Assembly: GCA_021018995.1 (NCBI GenBank)
Contig: CM037584.1
Coordinates: 50,047,811-50,111,810 of the forward strand
DNA length: 64,000 nucleotides
DNA from: Chloranthus sessilifolius
Taxonomy: Eukaryota > Streptophyta > Magnoliopsida > Chloranthales > Chloranthaceae
Reading direction: 5' to 3'
Shown: piece by piece, positions 11,860 to 22,567 of the stretch
Layout of the letters: the number at the start of each line of letters is the position of its first letter
Position numbering within the stretch: position 1 is the stretch's first letter
Made by a program: the position numbers and the translations under genes
The notes under the pieces: model-generated
Told to the model about the DNA's origin: nothing
Database searches by the model: none
The model's input: the letters and a program-made list of their open reading frames with translations, nothing else

Positions 11860-12333
11860 TGATGGATCTTTATGGATCTATTGATCCGACCATCTAAATA
11901 TATGCCCTAGGATCTAGGCACATGATCAATAAAAACAATAAACCAATAATCCATAAATTAAATATATGTGCGCACCTTGAGTGTGAGCCATCAATGGTGG
12001 GTTGCCGATCTTCAACGATCTCGCTTTCAATATCTTCTAGCACAATGGGGATGCTTTCACTAATAGAAGGATTGACTTGTGTCGAGCAATCGTTGGGACC
12101 AGGCACCCCTTATATTTATAGCCAAAGAGTCATTTCCCATTAAGGACTTAAATTACGAATTATATTGTGATTAGAAATTACAATCATACCATAACTAAAA
12201 GACTTATCTATTAGTTACTTATTCTCTTCAAACTCACCGAATTAGCAACTACACATTGCAAGATTGATCTTACACCATTTATCGGTCAACGGGTTGACCA
12301 TAGTGATGGCCACCTAAATAGAAACTTCTAACA
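11860..12333 (-). repeat. Copia 3' LTR (element 11860-17960)
   Basis: 474 bp, TG...CA on the plus strand, about 90% or better identical by eye to 17482-17960. Carries a TATA-like CTATAAATA on the minus strand near 12110-12118. Confidence 0.9.
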
Positions 12334-12346
12334 GTCTCTCACTTAG
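12334..12346 (-). other. Polypurine tract
   Basis: Directly inside the 3' LTR the minus strand reads AAGTGAGAGACT, a purine-rich primer for plus-strand synthesis in copia elements. Confidence 0.6.
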
Positions 12347-12771
12347 CCAAATTATGTCAATAAACTCCGATTACCAAATGTTAGCTAACTTTCTTTGAAT
12401 GATAAGTCCTAATCAATCTCAATCAAAACCTTTATAATCAGTCCGGTCTAGTGAGAATTTCAACACATAATCAATATAGTCAATATATCATATCATCGAT
12501 ACATGACCGTTCATTAGTTACCGTATTGGAAGTCATCACCGACATGGATTCTAACTATTATGATTTCACATAGATTGCAAGTTTACAAACTCAATGGTGA
12601 TTACATGTAAACTCAATCTAATATTGGTCCTACTTTATTGCCATCCACTGGCACCATATGTTCCAAAGTTTTATTTGCATAAAAATGAAAAAGCAAATAA
12701 ATAAGTTTTATTTCTGAATCAATTAAACAAATGTATTTACTCTCATATATCCACTCTCAAAGGCTATCAAA

Positions 12772-13875
12772 ATTATCTGTTAATCTCATGCGCGCAACAT
12801 GCTCCAAAAAGAGCTTGGGAGGTAAGCTTTTAGTGAGAGGGTCAGCCAACATGAGTATCGTACTAATCTTTTCAATAGAAATAATTTGATTCTAAATTTT
12901 CTCCCTTATAACAAGATATTTTATATCTATAAATTTGGAACCCCCACTAGTCTTGTTGTTATTGGAGATAGTTATCGCAGCGGAATTGTCACATAAGATT
13001 CTCAGTGGCCCTGAAATAGTATCAACAATTCGAAGCCCTGAGATAAAATTTCTCAACCATATCGCTTCACATATTGCCTCAAAACATGCAACAAATTTTA
13101 TTTCCATAGTAGATGAAGTAGTCAGTGTTTGTTTAACGCTCTTCCAAGATATAGGTTCACCTGCAAGCATAAAAATATAACCCGATATGGACCCACGGGT
13201 GTCTTGACACCTAGCATAATCGACATCAGAATAACCAATAACTTCAAGGTTATTCGACTTTTTATACGTGAGCATGTGTCCTTTAGTCCCTTGTAAATAG
13301 TAAAAAACCTTCTTGGCTGCTTTCCAATGATCTAAATCAGGATTACATTGGTACCTACCAAGCATGCCAACTATATACGCTATATCTGGTTGATCATTGG
13401 CAGTCACCATGAGAGCAAGAGCCTCCTCAATGTGGGGTGTTTCAATAGGTATAGCCACATGTGCATTAACATTTACTTGAATAACTGGTGTTGGTGCCAC
13501 TTTATCTTGGATAAAAGGGATAGAAATTATAACCCGATTCTCCTCAAAAGTGATTTTTCTAGGCTCAACACTCTCACTGTTCTCACGATCCTCAAAGAAT
13601 TTGGCATATCTAGTCTCAACAATCCGGGTACTATGAGTGGGGCAATAAAATCTGTAACCTTTTGACCTATCAGGGTAACCAATGAAATGATAACTTATAG
13701 TTTTAGGATCCAATTTTCCTAATTGTGGGTTGTACACCTTTGCTTCAGCCAAACAATCCCAAATGTGTAAATATCCTAAAGTCGGTTTTCTTCCTACCCA
13801 TATCTCATAAGGAGTTTTGGGAACCGCCTTACTATTACTAGGAACTCGATTTAGGATATGCACCGTTATTTTCAA
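12772..13875 (-). CDS. Copia pol remnant: integrase C-terminus joined to RNase H
   Basis: Minus-strand frame. The N-terminal part is the end of the copia integrase region (HILNRVPSNSKAVPKTPYE, then KGYRFYCPTHSTRIVETRYAKF near residues 70-92 with two more residues in between not quoted). At about residue 155 it jumps to ALMVTANDQPDIAY, the conserved start of the RT-connection/RNase H segment. RNase H motifs follow: GYSDVDYA, SWKSVKQ, LCDNSAA. The conserved TADPLTK-type tail continues past one stop codon at 12889-12891 to about 12772. The whole palm and YVDD part of reverse transcriptase is absent, yet the frame reads through the joint, so the deletion is in frame. The protein is defective; it is a transposon relic, not a host gene. 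Confidence 0.8.
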
Positions 13876-14019
13876 GGCTTCTACCTATAAGAACATAGGC
13901 AACTTAGAGTTGTATAACATGCTTCTCACCATATCCATAAGAGTACGATTTCGTCGCTCAACTACACCGTTTTGTTCAGGTGTTCCTGGCATGGTGTATT
14001 GAGCGACAATGCTATGCTC

Positions 14020-14241
14020 TTATAGATACAGGGCGAATGGTCGTGGATTGCGACCTGTTTCAGAGTATCTACCATAGTATTCTCCGCCTCTATCAGATCT
14101 CACAATTTTAATCTTCGAATTGAGTTGTAACTCAACTTCGGCTTTATAGATTTTAAATATATCCAGGGCCTCAGATTTCTCATAAATAAGAAATATATAA
14201 CCAAAACAAGAATAATCATCAGTGAGTTGGAAACGGTTCAC
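14020..14241 (-). CDS. Copia integrase core fragment
   Basis: Minus-strand frame carrying the integrase core: LTDDYSCFGYIFLIYEKSEA and KIKIVRSDRGGEYYGRY, which hold the first two catalytic Asp residues (TDD and SDRGGEY). It is separated by stops or frameshifts from the downstream pol frame at 13875 and the protease frame at 14762. Part of the element 11860-17960. Confidence 0.8.
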   Translation of the reverse strand: MNRFQLTDDYSCFGYIFLIYEKSEALDIFKIYKAEVELQLNSKIKIVRSDRGGEYYGRYSETGRNPRPFALYL

Positions 14242-14761
14242 AAATATCAGTGTGGACTATTTCTAGCAAACTTGTGCTCCTGATAGCTCCTTTCTTATTA
14301 ACTTTTATGAGTTTCTCTTTAACGCAATCTACACAAGTAGTGAAATCAGAGAAATCGAGCGTATCGATTATATCATCTTTAATTAACCTCTCCATTCTAT
14401 CCTTAGATATATGGCCTAAACGTTTATGCCATAAAATGAAGGAGTTGTCAATTGCTCATTTTCGTTTCTTACTAATTTTATCATTCATATGCATAGAAAT
14501 TAAAGATTGGGCGTAAGATGAATCCAAGTTCAACTGATAAAGATTGCCTACTAATGAGCCACCACCCACAATATCAGAATTAAATTATAGAGTAAACATA
14601 TTATGTCCAAATTTAAATTCAAAACCTAATGAATCCAATTTAGAAATTGAGATAAGGTTTCTAGTGATACTTGGAACATAAATAGTATGAACTAAATCCA
14701 AAATGAAACCACTATCTAAAATAAGACGGAGAGTCTCAATGGCCTCCACGTCTGCTTTTAC

Positions 14762-15064
14762 TCAATTTCCGAGTTTGATGGTACGTTCGCTTTTACTTAG
14801 CTTCCTGTTGGATCGAAATCCCTGCATTGAATTACTTATGTGAATAGTTGCACCAGAATTTATCCACCAAGTATTACTTGGAGCATCAACATAAAGTGAT
14901 TCAAAACACACAAAGGCTAGGTCATTACCTTTCTTAACTAGCCAATCTTTGTATTTCTTATAATTCTTCTTAATGTGCCCCTTCTTCTTACAGAAGTGAC
15001 ACTTAATGCCAGAAGTAGATCTGCTAGCTTCTCCTTGTTTGATTTTCGATAGAGGAGCTTTCAT
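14762..15064 (-). CDS. Copia Gag zinc knuckle and protease start
   Basis: Minus-strand frame with the CCHC knuckle CHFCKKKGHIKKNYKK, in which the final Cys of the CX2CX4HX4C pattern is replaced by Tyr. The aspartic protease start WWINSGATIHIS follows, where the catalytic D of the DSGA motif reads N. Both changes point to loss of function. Part of the element 11860-17960. Confidence 0.8.
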   Translation of the reverse strand: MKAPLSKIKQGEASRSTSGIKCHFCKKKGHIKKNYKKYKDWLVKKGNDLAFVCFESLYVDAPSNTWWINSGATIHISNSMQGFRSNRKLSKSERTIKLGN

Positions 15065-15293
15065 GTTCTTTCCTTTATATTGTCCCTTCTTTCACTTGAA
15101 ATTTCCTTTCGATGGTTCAAGAGCGGCGTAATGGGCGCTTTCAGGTTTTTCAGCCCGAAGTTTTTCTTCTTCTTGGACACAGTGAGCGATTAGCTCGTTC
15201 ATCTTCCATTTCTCTTTCTGCGTATTGTAATTAATCTTGAACGGGTCAAATTGTGCAGGAAGAGAAGTCATAATGAAGTGAACAAGATAACCC

Positions 15294-15872
15294 TCAGAAA
15301 AAACCCATGTCCATTTCTTTCAATTGAGTTGTTATGCCACTCATTCTCATAATGTGCTCCTGTACACCACTATGACCATCATATTTCATGGTTCTCATTT
15401 TAACAATTAGACTATTGGCAAGTGATTTAGAAGTCCCCTGAAATTGTTCTTGAATGACTTGCATATATTCCTTTGCATTGTGCGAGTCAGGAATACCTCC
15501 ACGGATCGCATCAGTAATGAAACTCTTTATGATCATGAGGCTCATACGATTTGATCTATCCCATTTTTTCAAATCCGTATTGTTCATTGTCAGATCCTCA
15601 GCTGAGGCATCAGCGATGAGTACCTTGGGTTTATCAGATCGTATAGCATAGTCAAGATCCATACAGCCTAGAACAATAGCAACTTGTTCCTTCCATTTGC
15701 CATAATTTGAGCCACTCAAAAGTTTAATTTCACCAATCATATTAGTTATAGAAGACGGATTCAATGCTGCACAATAATTAAGGGCTTTATTATGTTCACA
15801 TACAATTGAGGTAGCTATCAATTCTGCAAAGTTATAATTATAGTATGTGACGCAAGAGTTAAAATATGTCAA
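15294..15872 (-). CDS. Copia Gag
   Basis: Minus-strand Gag-like frame of about 190 codons. KLLSGSNYGKWKEQVAIVLG near residue 50 is the conserved Gag opening (normally FxGxNYxxWK), and MRTMKYDGHSGVQEHIMRM near residue 160 is the usual UBN2-type segment. The true start is probably near residue 45 of the open frame. Downstream it is frameshifted relative to the zinc-knuckle frame. Confidence 0.8.
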   Translation of the reverse strand: MTYFNSCVTYYNYNFAELIATSIVCEHNKALNYCAALNPSSITNMIGEIKLLSGSNYGKWKEQVAIVLGCMDLDYAIRSDKPKVLIADASAEDLTMNNTDLKKWDRSNRMSLMIIKSFITDAIRGGIPDSHNAKEYMQVIQEQFQGTSKSLANSLIVKMRTMKYDGHSGVQEHIMRMSGITTQLKEMDMGFF

Positions 15873-16639
15873 GGAATATAAAAATTAAAACCAATGTGGT
15901 TTTATTGATAAACAATTTATGTCATTATAACCCTCCATTGGGTCGAGTCATAACACACTAGCCGCTTCCTCAATCTATATTAATAATTGTGGTACTAATT
16001 GTGTCGTTATGACCCTCCATTGGGTCGAGTCACAACACGCTAGCAATACCCACACATAAAATAATGAATAGTAAAACACAACAATCATACAACATTGAGT
16101 GATTCATCACCGTTGGGCAGAAGAATCCCTTATGTTGTGACGCCAACGTTCACTACAGACTTTCACTGAATTTGTAACACGGTCTTGGACAAAATTAAAC
16201 CTCACTATGAAAACCACGACACTAGAAAGGATCATCACCGTTGGGCAGAAGAATCTTTCTAAGCCATGCTGTCAATTTAGGTTTGATAATATTTGAGATG
16301 ATCACAAAGGTGATATTAAAAAATTAAAATTAAGCCAAGTCCAACTCGTGTTATGAGGAAGTGTCAAAATTAACAATAATCGAGTATTATAATGTGTAAG
16401 AACCAGTCATGGTGGTGGAGCACAACTTCCACTATCCAACTCTAATTAATGGTACTAAAAAAAATAATGATTACTCAATTAAAAATTGAAAAAATAACAT
16501 CAGGTCATGAATACATCACAATAAAGAACTCATTGTCAAAAATAGACCTCAAAAATCGATCTGAAATGCTCGAGAAAGTCAAAATTCATATATAATGTCT
16601 GAAAATCGGACCTATAAATAGCCCAGAAATGACCTGAAA

Positions 16640-16880
16640 AGAATAAGAAATAGTGTGGGCATAATTGGGCCGGGTATCGGGCCGGGCCGTGGGCCTTAGT
16701 GACTGAGTGGGCCAAGGGTCCTACAGGTCGGGCGACGGGTCGGGTCATAGGTCAAAAGGCCGAGTGGGCCAAGGGCCCTGCGGGTCGGGCTGCGGGTCGG
16801 GTCATGGACCAAAAGGCCGAGTTCGGTTATCCACCGGGTCGGGTCACTCCGGGTCGGGTCGTTTGTAGTAGGGTCCTTAA
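16640..16880. repeat. 57-bp GGCC-rich tandem repeat in copia leader
   Basis: GAGTGGGCCAAGGG or GAGTTCGG words start at 16705, 16762 and 16819, a period of 57 bp, with GGGTCGGGTCAT inside each unit. It lies between the gag start and the 5' LTR. The leader also repeats ATCACCGTTGGGCAGAAGAA (16107, 16219) and CCCTCCATTGGGTCGAGTCA (15932, 16013). Confidence 0.75.
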
Positions 16881-17462
16881 AAATTGCAAAGTCTACTTTG
16901 ACATTATTCCTATCTCTTGATTACGAGGAAAACCAAAAAAAAAACACAGTTTACCCAGCCCAAAACGTGACAAAGACGTGAACTGTCTTGCATCAAAAGG
17001 AGATATCATATAGGAATAAAATATAAAGTTTTATGATTTTTTATTTTTTTTCTTGTCTTATTAGGAGAAGTATAGTAATTTGTACTTTACAAAACACCAT
17101 ATACTCTTTATCATCTTCTACACCAACCCAAGCCGTTTCTGGTAAAGAATTGTATGGAAATCACCAGGCAAGTGAACAAGAGTTTGTTCCGGCCAAAACA
17201 GAAAAAAATTCTATTTCGCATCTTACCATCGCTGACGGCACCAACAAACCGTTCAAACATGTTTTGGCTGCCACAACTTGTCAACTACCGGTGAAGAGGA
17301 GTTGGCCGGTCCGGCCATCGATTATTTCAATCAAGCGCGTGATAAGAACAAACTTGAATATTTTAATCGATCATATTGATAGCCATAATCACTTGATAGA
17401 ATTCAAAAAAAATTATCGGAGAATTATATTCTCTCTCTATACTTTGATCGATCAAACACCAA

Positions 17463-17481
17463 ATTTGGCTCTGATACCAAT
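17463..17481 (-). other. Primer binding site, tRNA-iMet
   Basis: Minus strand next to the 5' LTR reads TGGTATCAGAGCCAAA, the complement of the 3' end of initiator methionine tRNA used by most plant copia elements. Confidence 0.85.
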
Positions 17482-17960
17482 TGATGGATCTTTATGGATC
17501 TATTGATCCGACCATCTAAGTATATGCCCTAGGATCTAGGCGCATGATCAATAAAAAATAATAAATCAGTAATCCATAAATTAAATATATGTGCGCACCT
17601 TGAGTGTGAGTCATCAATGGTGGGTTGCCGATTTTCAACGATCTTCTTGCTTTCAATATCTCCTAGCACAATGGGGATGCTTTCACTAATAGGGAGGATT
17701 GACTGGTATCGAGCAATCGTTGGGATCAGGCACCACTTATATTTATAGCCAAAGCGTCCTTTCACATTAAGGACTTAAATTACTAATTATATTGTGATTA
17801 GAAATCACAATCATACCATAACTAAAAGACTTACCTATTAGTTGCCTATTCTCTTCAAACTTACTGAATTAGCAACTACACATTGCAATATTGATCTTAC
17901 ACCATTCACCGGTCAACGGGTTGATCATAGTGATGGCCACCAAAATAGAAACTTCTAACA
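17482..17960 (-). repeat. Copia 5' LTR (element 11860-17960)
   Basis: 479 bp, partner of 11860-12333. A minus-strand TATA-like CTATAAATATA lies at about 17738-17748 and would drive element transcription leftward. Confidence 0.9.
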
Positions 17961-18989
17961 TACAATTGTTAGATTGTTTTAATAAATAAAAAATTCTTCT
18001 TTTTAGCACAGTCAATCAATTACTTTAATTAGAATTTTAGAACATTTAATTCATTCATGATCAATCATACTGTGCTATAATTAACTCATTGATTATTATG
18101 ATGCTAGAAAAATCAGCCCTTTTACTTCAATCGACATTTTAATAGAAAAATTAAATTCATTGCCTTGATTAGAGTTCTAGTATAAAATCAGTCTGTTTAT
18201 TTCAATTAGAATTATAGTAGAATTATTATAATAATTTCAGTCAGACTTTCAATGGAATTATAATTGCTTTAATTAGACTTGCAATACAATTAGCATACTT
18301 GTTTTAGTTAAAATCCTAATATAATAAACATGCTTGACTTAATTAGAGTTCTATTAAAATTGATACACTTGCACTCCTAGTACCAGTAGGAAACTAAAAT
18401 TAATTGGACTTCTAGTAGCACTAAAACACTAATATCAATTAGACTTCTAATAAGGTTAGGAAACTAACAGTAATTAGACCTCTAATGAAGTTAGGAAATT
18501 AATATTAGTTAGACCCCTGATAGCATTAGGATACTAGAATAATTCACCGTAATAAACCCATATAACTAAAAATAATAATAAAATTGAAAAATTTGAACTG
18601 ACCAAAGCTACAACAATAACAAAGGAAGAAAAAGAAAATTAAACTATTTAAATCATAAAAGAGGCATTGCTGCTGACGTTCACAAGCGGACAATTCAGTA
18701 TAGAAGTAACTCATACCCGCTCTAAAGCTGATCATTGATGTGTTGTAGCGTCGATAAATATTTGCAGCTGACGATCGCAAACAAACTAGGAATTTTCCTA
18801 GAAAACCCTTTTTTTTTTTTTTTTTTTTTACCTCCACCATTTTAAATGCCGCATCGCTAGAGTATTCATAGACAGAATTGAAGCCACTGATTCTCGGAAC
18901 CGAAAGGAACTAAAAAAAAAGCGTGTACCAACACTATGGAAGTCCACTCTTTGTTGCAATTTAGTGCATCTGGAAAGAAAGAAACAACA

Positions 18990-19711
18990 AAATTTTTCAA
19001 GGTCTTAATTCCTCTTCTAACTCCTTGTCTATCGCTATCTCGAGGAAAACAGTCAACTGGTGTTCAAGTTTAACCTACTTCAAGACCATTCCTAGACAGA
19101 ACATCATTTTAAATTGGCTCTCAATTTGCCGAAGCGGGCCTTCAAGACCTTGCAAGAGAGCAATATTACACCCTCCCCCTGAGGGGGGTCTCAAACTCAA
19201 CTTCGATGGTTGCTTGCTAGGTAATCCGGGAGCAATGGGCGGAGGTGAAATTATTTCCGATCACGAAGGTAACCTGCTTGACTCTTTCAACGCTCATTTC
19301 GGAGAAGGTTCCAACAATGAAGCAGAGCTTCGTGCTGCTGATTTTGGCATCAATATGCTCATTAGCCACTCAGCTGAAACATACTTAGTCGAGGGGGATT
19401 CCAATTGCGTCATCAATTGGATCACAAACAAATCCAACAAACCTTGGAGGTTTCTTCACATTTTTTATAACATCAACAATAACATTTGTGGCCGATCATT
19501 TTCTTTCTCGTTTATTCCTAGGGATGCTAATAGCAAGGTTGATGTTCTTGCCAAGTCTGGTGCTAAACTTGATCTGTCCGGAATTGGTTGATTTTCCCTT
19601 TTCTCTGTAATCTCGGGTTTTGATCTGTTTGCTTGAGCATCTTGCTCAAGCTTTGGACTGATCCCTTTTTTTTTTTTAATGAATTCGTAATTCATCAAGA
19701 AAAAAAATGCA
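18990..19711 (+). mobile_element. LINE (L1-type) 3' fragment
   Basis: A 5'-truncated LINE end: an RNase H domain, a stop, a short 3' UTR with the hairpin GAGCATCTTGCTC, and an A-rich end near 19700-19711. Its 5' limit is not clear; it begins to the right of the gypsy-type solo LTR. Confidence 0.65.
19160..19591 (+). CDS. LINE ORF2 C-terminal RNase H domain
   Basis: Plus-strand frame ending at TGA 19589-19591. It is the plant LINE-type RNase H (RVT_3) domain: KLNFDGCLLGNPGAMGGG holds the first Asp, NNEAELRAADFGI the Glu, LVEGDSNCVINWI the second Asp, and FIPRDANSKVDVLAKSG the last Asp, so the four catalytic residues are all present. The reverse transcriptase and endonuclease parts are absent. 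Host genes with this domain exist, but the hairpin and A-rich tail downstream favour a LINE. Confidence 0.75.
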   Translation, partial: AILHPPPEGGLKLNFDGCLLGNPGAMGGGEIISDHEGNLLDSFNAHFGEGSNNEAELRAADFGINMLISHSAETYLVEGDSNCVINWITNKSNKPWRFLHIFYNINNNICGRSFSFSFIPRDANSKVDVLAKSGAKLDLSGIG

Positions 19712-19744
19712 TCCACAGTCAACGCAAAATGATGGGGCTTCAAA

Positions 19745-20340
19745 TAATACCCAAGAGGCCTTATATAAGATCGAAGTCCCTCTAGATTTGTATCAAGAGT
19801 TCTTCATTCTTCTTTTTCATGTTGCTTACCTATGAAATAAAACGTTGTTAGTAGTTGTTATAATCAGCTCTAGGTACTTTTCTCTATAATTTGAGCTTCT
19901 TTTTTTTTTATCTCAATAATTTGAGCTTTTTGTATGTAATCTTTATGACTTTAAATTCAAATACTTTTGAAAACTATGAAAATTATCCAAGCAATAAAAT
20001 TTTAAATTCAACTATTTAGATTTCAAATCTTTGTATCTCACGAGGATGCAGCCTTGAGGGTTGCGTTCAGAACAACACCTATCATGAGGATCAAGTGTCA
20101 CGACAATTTAGACAACATTGATCAGGTACTACCCGGCCCATAGAATTTGGGCATGATGTAATTCATCTCCACCTTTGAAAATGTGGTCAAAGACGCTCAA
20201 AATTAATGCACCATGTTGGTAGGGCGTCATCTTATCTTTGATTCATCAAACGAAAGTAAAAATAAAATAAAATAAATAAAGTTATTTTTTAAATTGATCT
20301 AACATTTGGGTGCAGCCCTTCAGGGCTACTTACGGACATG
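19745..20340. other. Intergenic, no gene seen
   Basis: No exon, domain or defined repeat seen beyond T-rich tracts. Confidence 0.4.
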
Positions 20341-20344
20341 TATT

Positions 20345-21305
20345 TAAAATATGGTATCAAAAATCGGCCGATACCGATACGTATCGGGTATCCGCTGGTA
20401 AACTACAAAGAGCAGCAACAAGGAAGAAAGTGTGCATGCGTACAAACCGTGTACACGCACAATTACCGAGGTAGGAAGATGGAGATGAGTCCTTTTTATA
20501 TATTTTCTCTGCTGTGACGTCTCAAACCCTGCCAGCGAACATTTGTCTGCCGGTGTAATGACTCATGAGGGATTCTTCTGTCTGTGCCCACCTCTTTATT
20601 GAAAGCACCCAAGCCTCAGACCCCGAAAACGATTGAATGCTTTGGATAAGATGATGGAGATCGTGTTTCACCCAAATCATCACAATAGGTCTTGGAGATA
20701 TTATCTCACCTATCTAATAGTTATTTTTTATTCTATGTGCTACAGATTCCTAAAAAATGCCCCTTGAGTCATATGGCATATATCACGCTTAAACGTGAGT
20801 TTAGGACATTTTTTGGAATCTGTAACACGAGTAATCATAACTGACCATCTGATAGATGCGCCATGATCTCAAGATCTATTGTGTAGAATATCGGAAAGAA
20901 ACACTACCTCAATCATATGAAGAATGCAATCAATCATTTTAATAAGTATGAGACGTGGGCGTTCCAATAAACAGGTGGGTGCAATTAGAGGTACCCTTAG
21001 GAAATTCATTCGGTTGTTTTGTTGTGCACTGCTATGTTGTCACGTCACCTCACATCAACATTAAAAAATTTATAGGTTACCGAATCAGAAGATAACATGT
21101 GTCCACTAGCTTTTCGGTTTTGAGTCTTTTTTACATTTAAAAATTTTGATACGGTGTCAAACCGACGTATGGTGCACTGTGCACGTCTCTTCCATCAATT
21201 TTTTTATAATAAAAATTCCGCCGTATCGGTATCGGCCAATACTTATCGGTCCTCCATGGACCTATACCTCATACCGATACTGATATCGAGTTTGACACCT
21301 TGATC
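20345..21305. mobile_element. GATACGTATC-family inverted-repeat element
   Basis: The left end (GGTATCAAAAATCGGCCGAT, ACCGATACGTATCGGG) is inverted at the right end (GCCGTATCGGTATCGGCC ... TTTGACACCTTGATC). The interior contains a copy of the GATGGAGAT MITE (20641-20940), so that MITE inserted into this element or the two are chance neighbours. No coding sequence. Confidence 0.45.
20641..20940. mobile_element. GATGGAGAT-family foldback MITE
   Basis: Left arm has AAGATGATGGAGATCGTGTT and CTTGGAGATATTATCTCACC; the right arm has the inverse words (GGAATCTGTAACACGAG, GCGCCATGATCTCAAGATC). About 300 bp. Confidence 0.6.
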
Positions 21306-21309
21306 ATAT

Positions 21310-21480
21310 ATATAAACAGGTCGGGTTTGGGTCTAACTTGTAACCAACTTGTTTAGGTAGGAGGTCGAGATTTTCAACCCGACTTGACCCGACATGTCAA
21401 GTTTTAAAACTCAAACGGAACTTGTAACCGGTGGGGTCTCCAAAATCCGCCAGGTCAACACGACCCATTTGCACCCCTAG
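21310..21480. repeat. hAT-like repeat, GGGTCGGG type
   Basis: CAGGTCGGGTTTGGGTC at the left and ACCCATTTGCACCCCTA at the right; the reverse complement of the latter is the common hAT-MITE terminus TAGGGGTGCAAATGGGT. No TSD found. Confidence 0.4.
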
Positions 21481-21548
21481 TGACTCCTGATTAGAAAAGT
21501 AATTTATTTATATAATTTAGGAAAAATTTCTAAAATCTATCCTCTTTA

Positions 21549-22567
21549 GGGCCTGTTTGGTTTCAAGGGAAAACTGGGGAAAGAAGAGAAAACTGGTAAG
21601 TGGGAAATGAATTGCCACATTTCCCGTTGTTTGGATGACATCGGATAGGTCGGAAATTATCTTCCCATTTTTCATTAAAACCCGACAACAAATGCCGAGG
21701 GGGTCCCTCGATTTTATATTTTACCACCCTTCGGACTTTTCATCCGACTCTTCTCACCAGTTTAGTAATACCACACAATTTATTTACAAATGAAAATCAT
21801 TGACTGATTTGAATTAGACGATGGAGATTATTTTTTTTTTCAATCTTCCTCATGATAAATCTTAAGATCATGACGCCCCTATCAGACGATCTGATGTTGA
21901 TTCTATATGGCACACATTCCCAAAAATCAGAGGCAGAGCCACGTTATGATTTGGATGGTCAATTGACAAACTTTCTAAAAATTTGTTACTAAGCTTTAGG
22001 AGTCCTAATTTATATTAGTGGATTCTCATCCATCCAAAATTATCTTGACCACCCAAAATTATCAAAAATCTTTAAACAATTTTTTTATGGTATTTGTTTT
22101 CGTAATAAATATTTCTTCTTTGATTTTTTTTTTTTAAAATTTCACAATTTTGGCCTATTTTTAAGTTCTCCATCTATTTAGGTATTGGAGGGACTTATTT
22201 TTGGAGAGATTTATCTCACGATAGACTCTACTATGTTGTAGAGCTATATACTCACATATATGGTGTATATGCTCTAGTATAATTAATTAAAAAAAATAAA
22301 CAACCTATTACAGATAACAAGGTTTGAACCTAGAACCTAACCTTTAGAAAGAACTAAGTAAACCACTAGAGCAATTCACTAAGATTTATAAAGAAAGAAA
22401 AAAACTTAATACATATATAAGTTTTTGGTCATTTGACTATTTTTTTTGTTAAGATATGTTATTTTCTTACAATTTCTTGTATATGTATCCAAATATAAGA
22501 TTTGATAAATTCTGCGTTTTCCCAGCTAGAAATCCAAATTGGCCTTTAGATGTATCCAAACAGGCCC
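21549..22567. mobile_element. Tourist-like MITE with TTA TSD
   Basis: The left end GGGCCTGTTTGGTTT and right end ATCCAAACAGGCCC are the well-known Tourist/PIF-Harbinger terminus, flanked by TTA at 21546-21548 and 22568-22570. The element is 1,019 bp without coding sequence and contains one arm of a GATGGAGAT MITE at about 21800-21950. Just outside, ATCCAAACAGACCC followed by TTATATAA (22589-22610) repeats the right terminus. Confidence 0.75.

Larger units (their letters stand above)
11860..17960 (-). mobile_element. Ty1/copia retrotransposon, both LTRs, internal RT deletion
   Basis: A 6.1-kb minus-strand element bounded by LTRs 11860-12333 and 17482-17960 and flanked by the perfect 5-bp TSD tacaa (11855-11859, 17961-17965). 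Order from the right: 5' LTR, primer binding site, a long leader (about 1.6 kb), gag, zinc knuckle and protease, integrase, RNase H, polypurine tract, 3' LTR. The reverse transcriptase core is missing and gag-pol frames are broken by stops, so it cannot move by itself. It sits inside the gypsy-type solo LTR 10332-18933 and is therefore younger than it. Confidence 0.9.
10332..18933 (+). mobile_element. Ty3/gypsy-type solo LTR, split by a copia insertion
   Basis: The LTR starts TGTAGACACCCCCATTT at 10332 and ends GTACCAACA at 18933. It is flanked by a perfect 5-bp duplication ctatg (10327-10331 and 18934-18938). With the copia element and its TSD removed (11860-17965), the LTR is about 2.5 kb (10332-11859 plus 17966-18933). 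No internal gag-pol remains, so it is a solo LTR. A second, shorter copy of the same family lies at 40293-41560, matching at both termini and at internal words such as GAGCTTACG and GCAGCGTCGATAAATAT. The AT-rich degenerate repeats at 18000-18550 and the long T tract near 18815 belong to it. Confidence 0.8.

Noticed and set aside
17463..17481. Possible tRNA gene at the iMet-like sequence
   Set aside because: It is only the primer binding site next to an LTR; no cloverleaf can be formed. No tRNA gene was recognised elsewhere by eye.
17033..17506. 157-codon plus-strand frame
   Set aside because: It lies antisense in the leader of the copia element and runs into the primer site; no domain.
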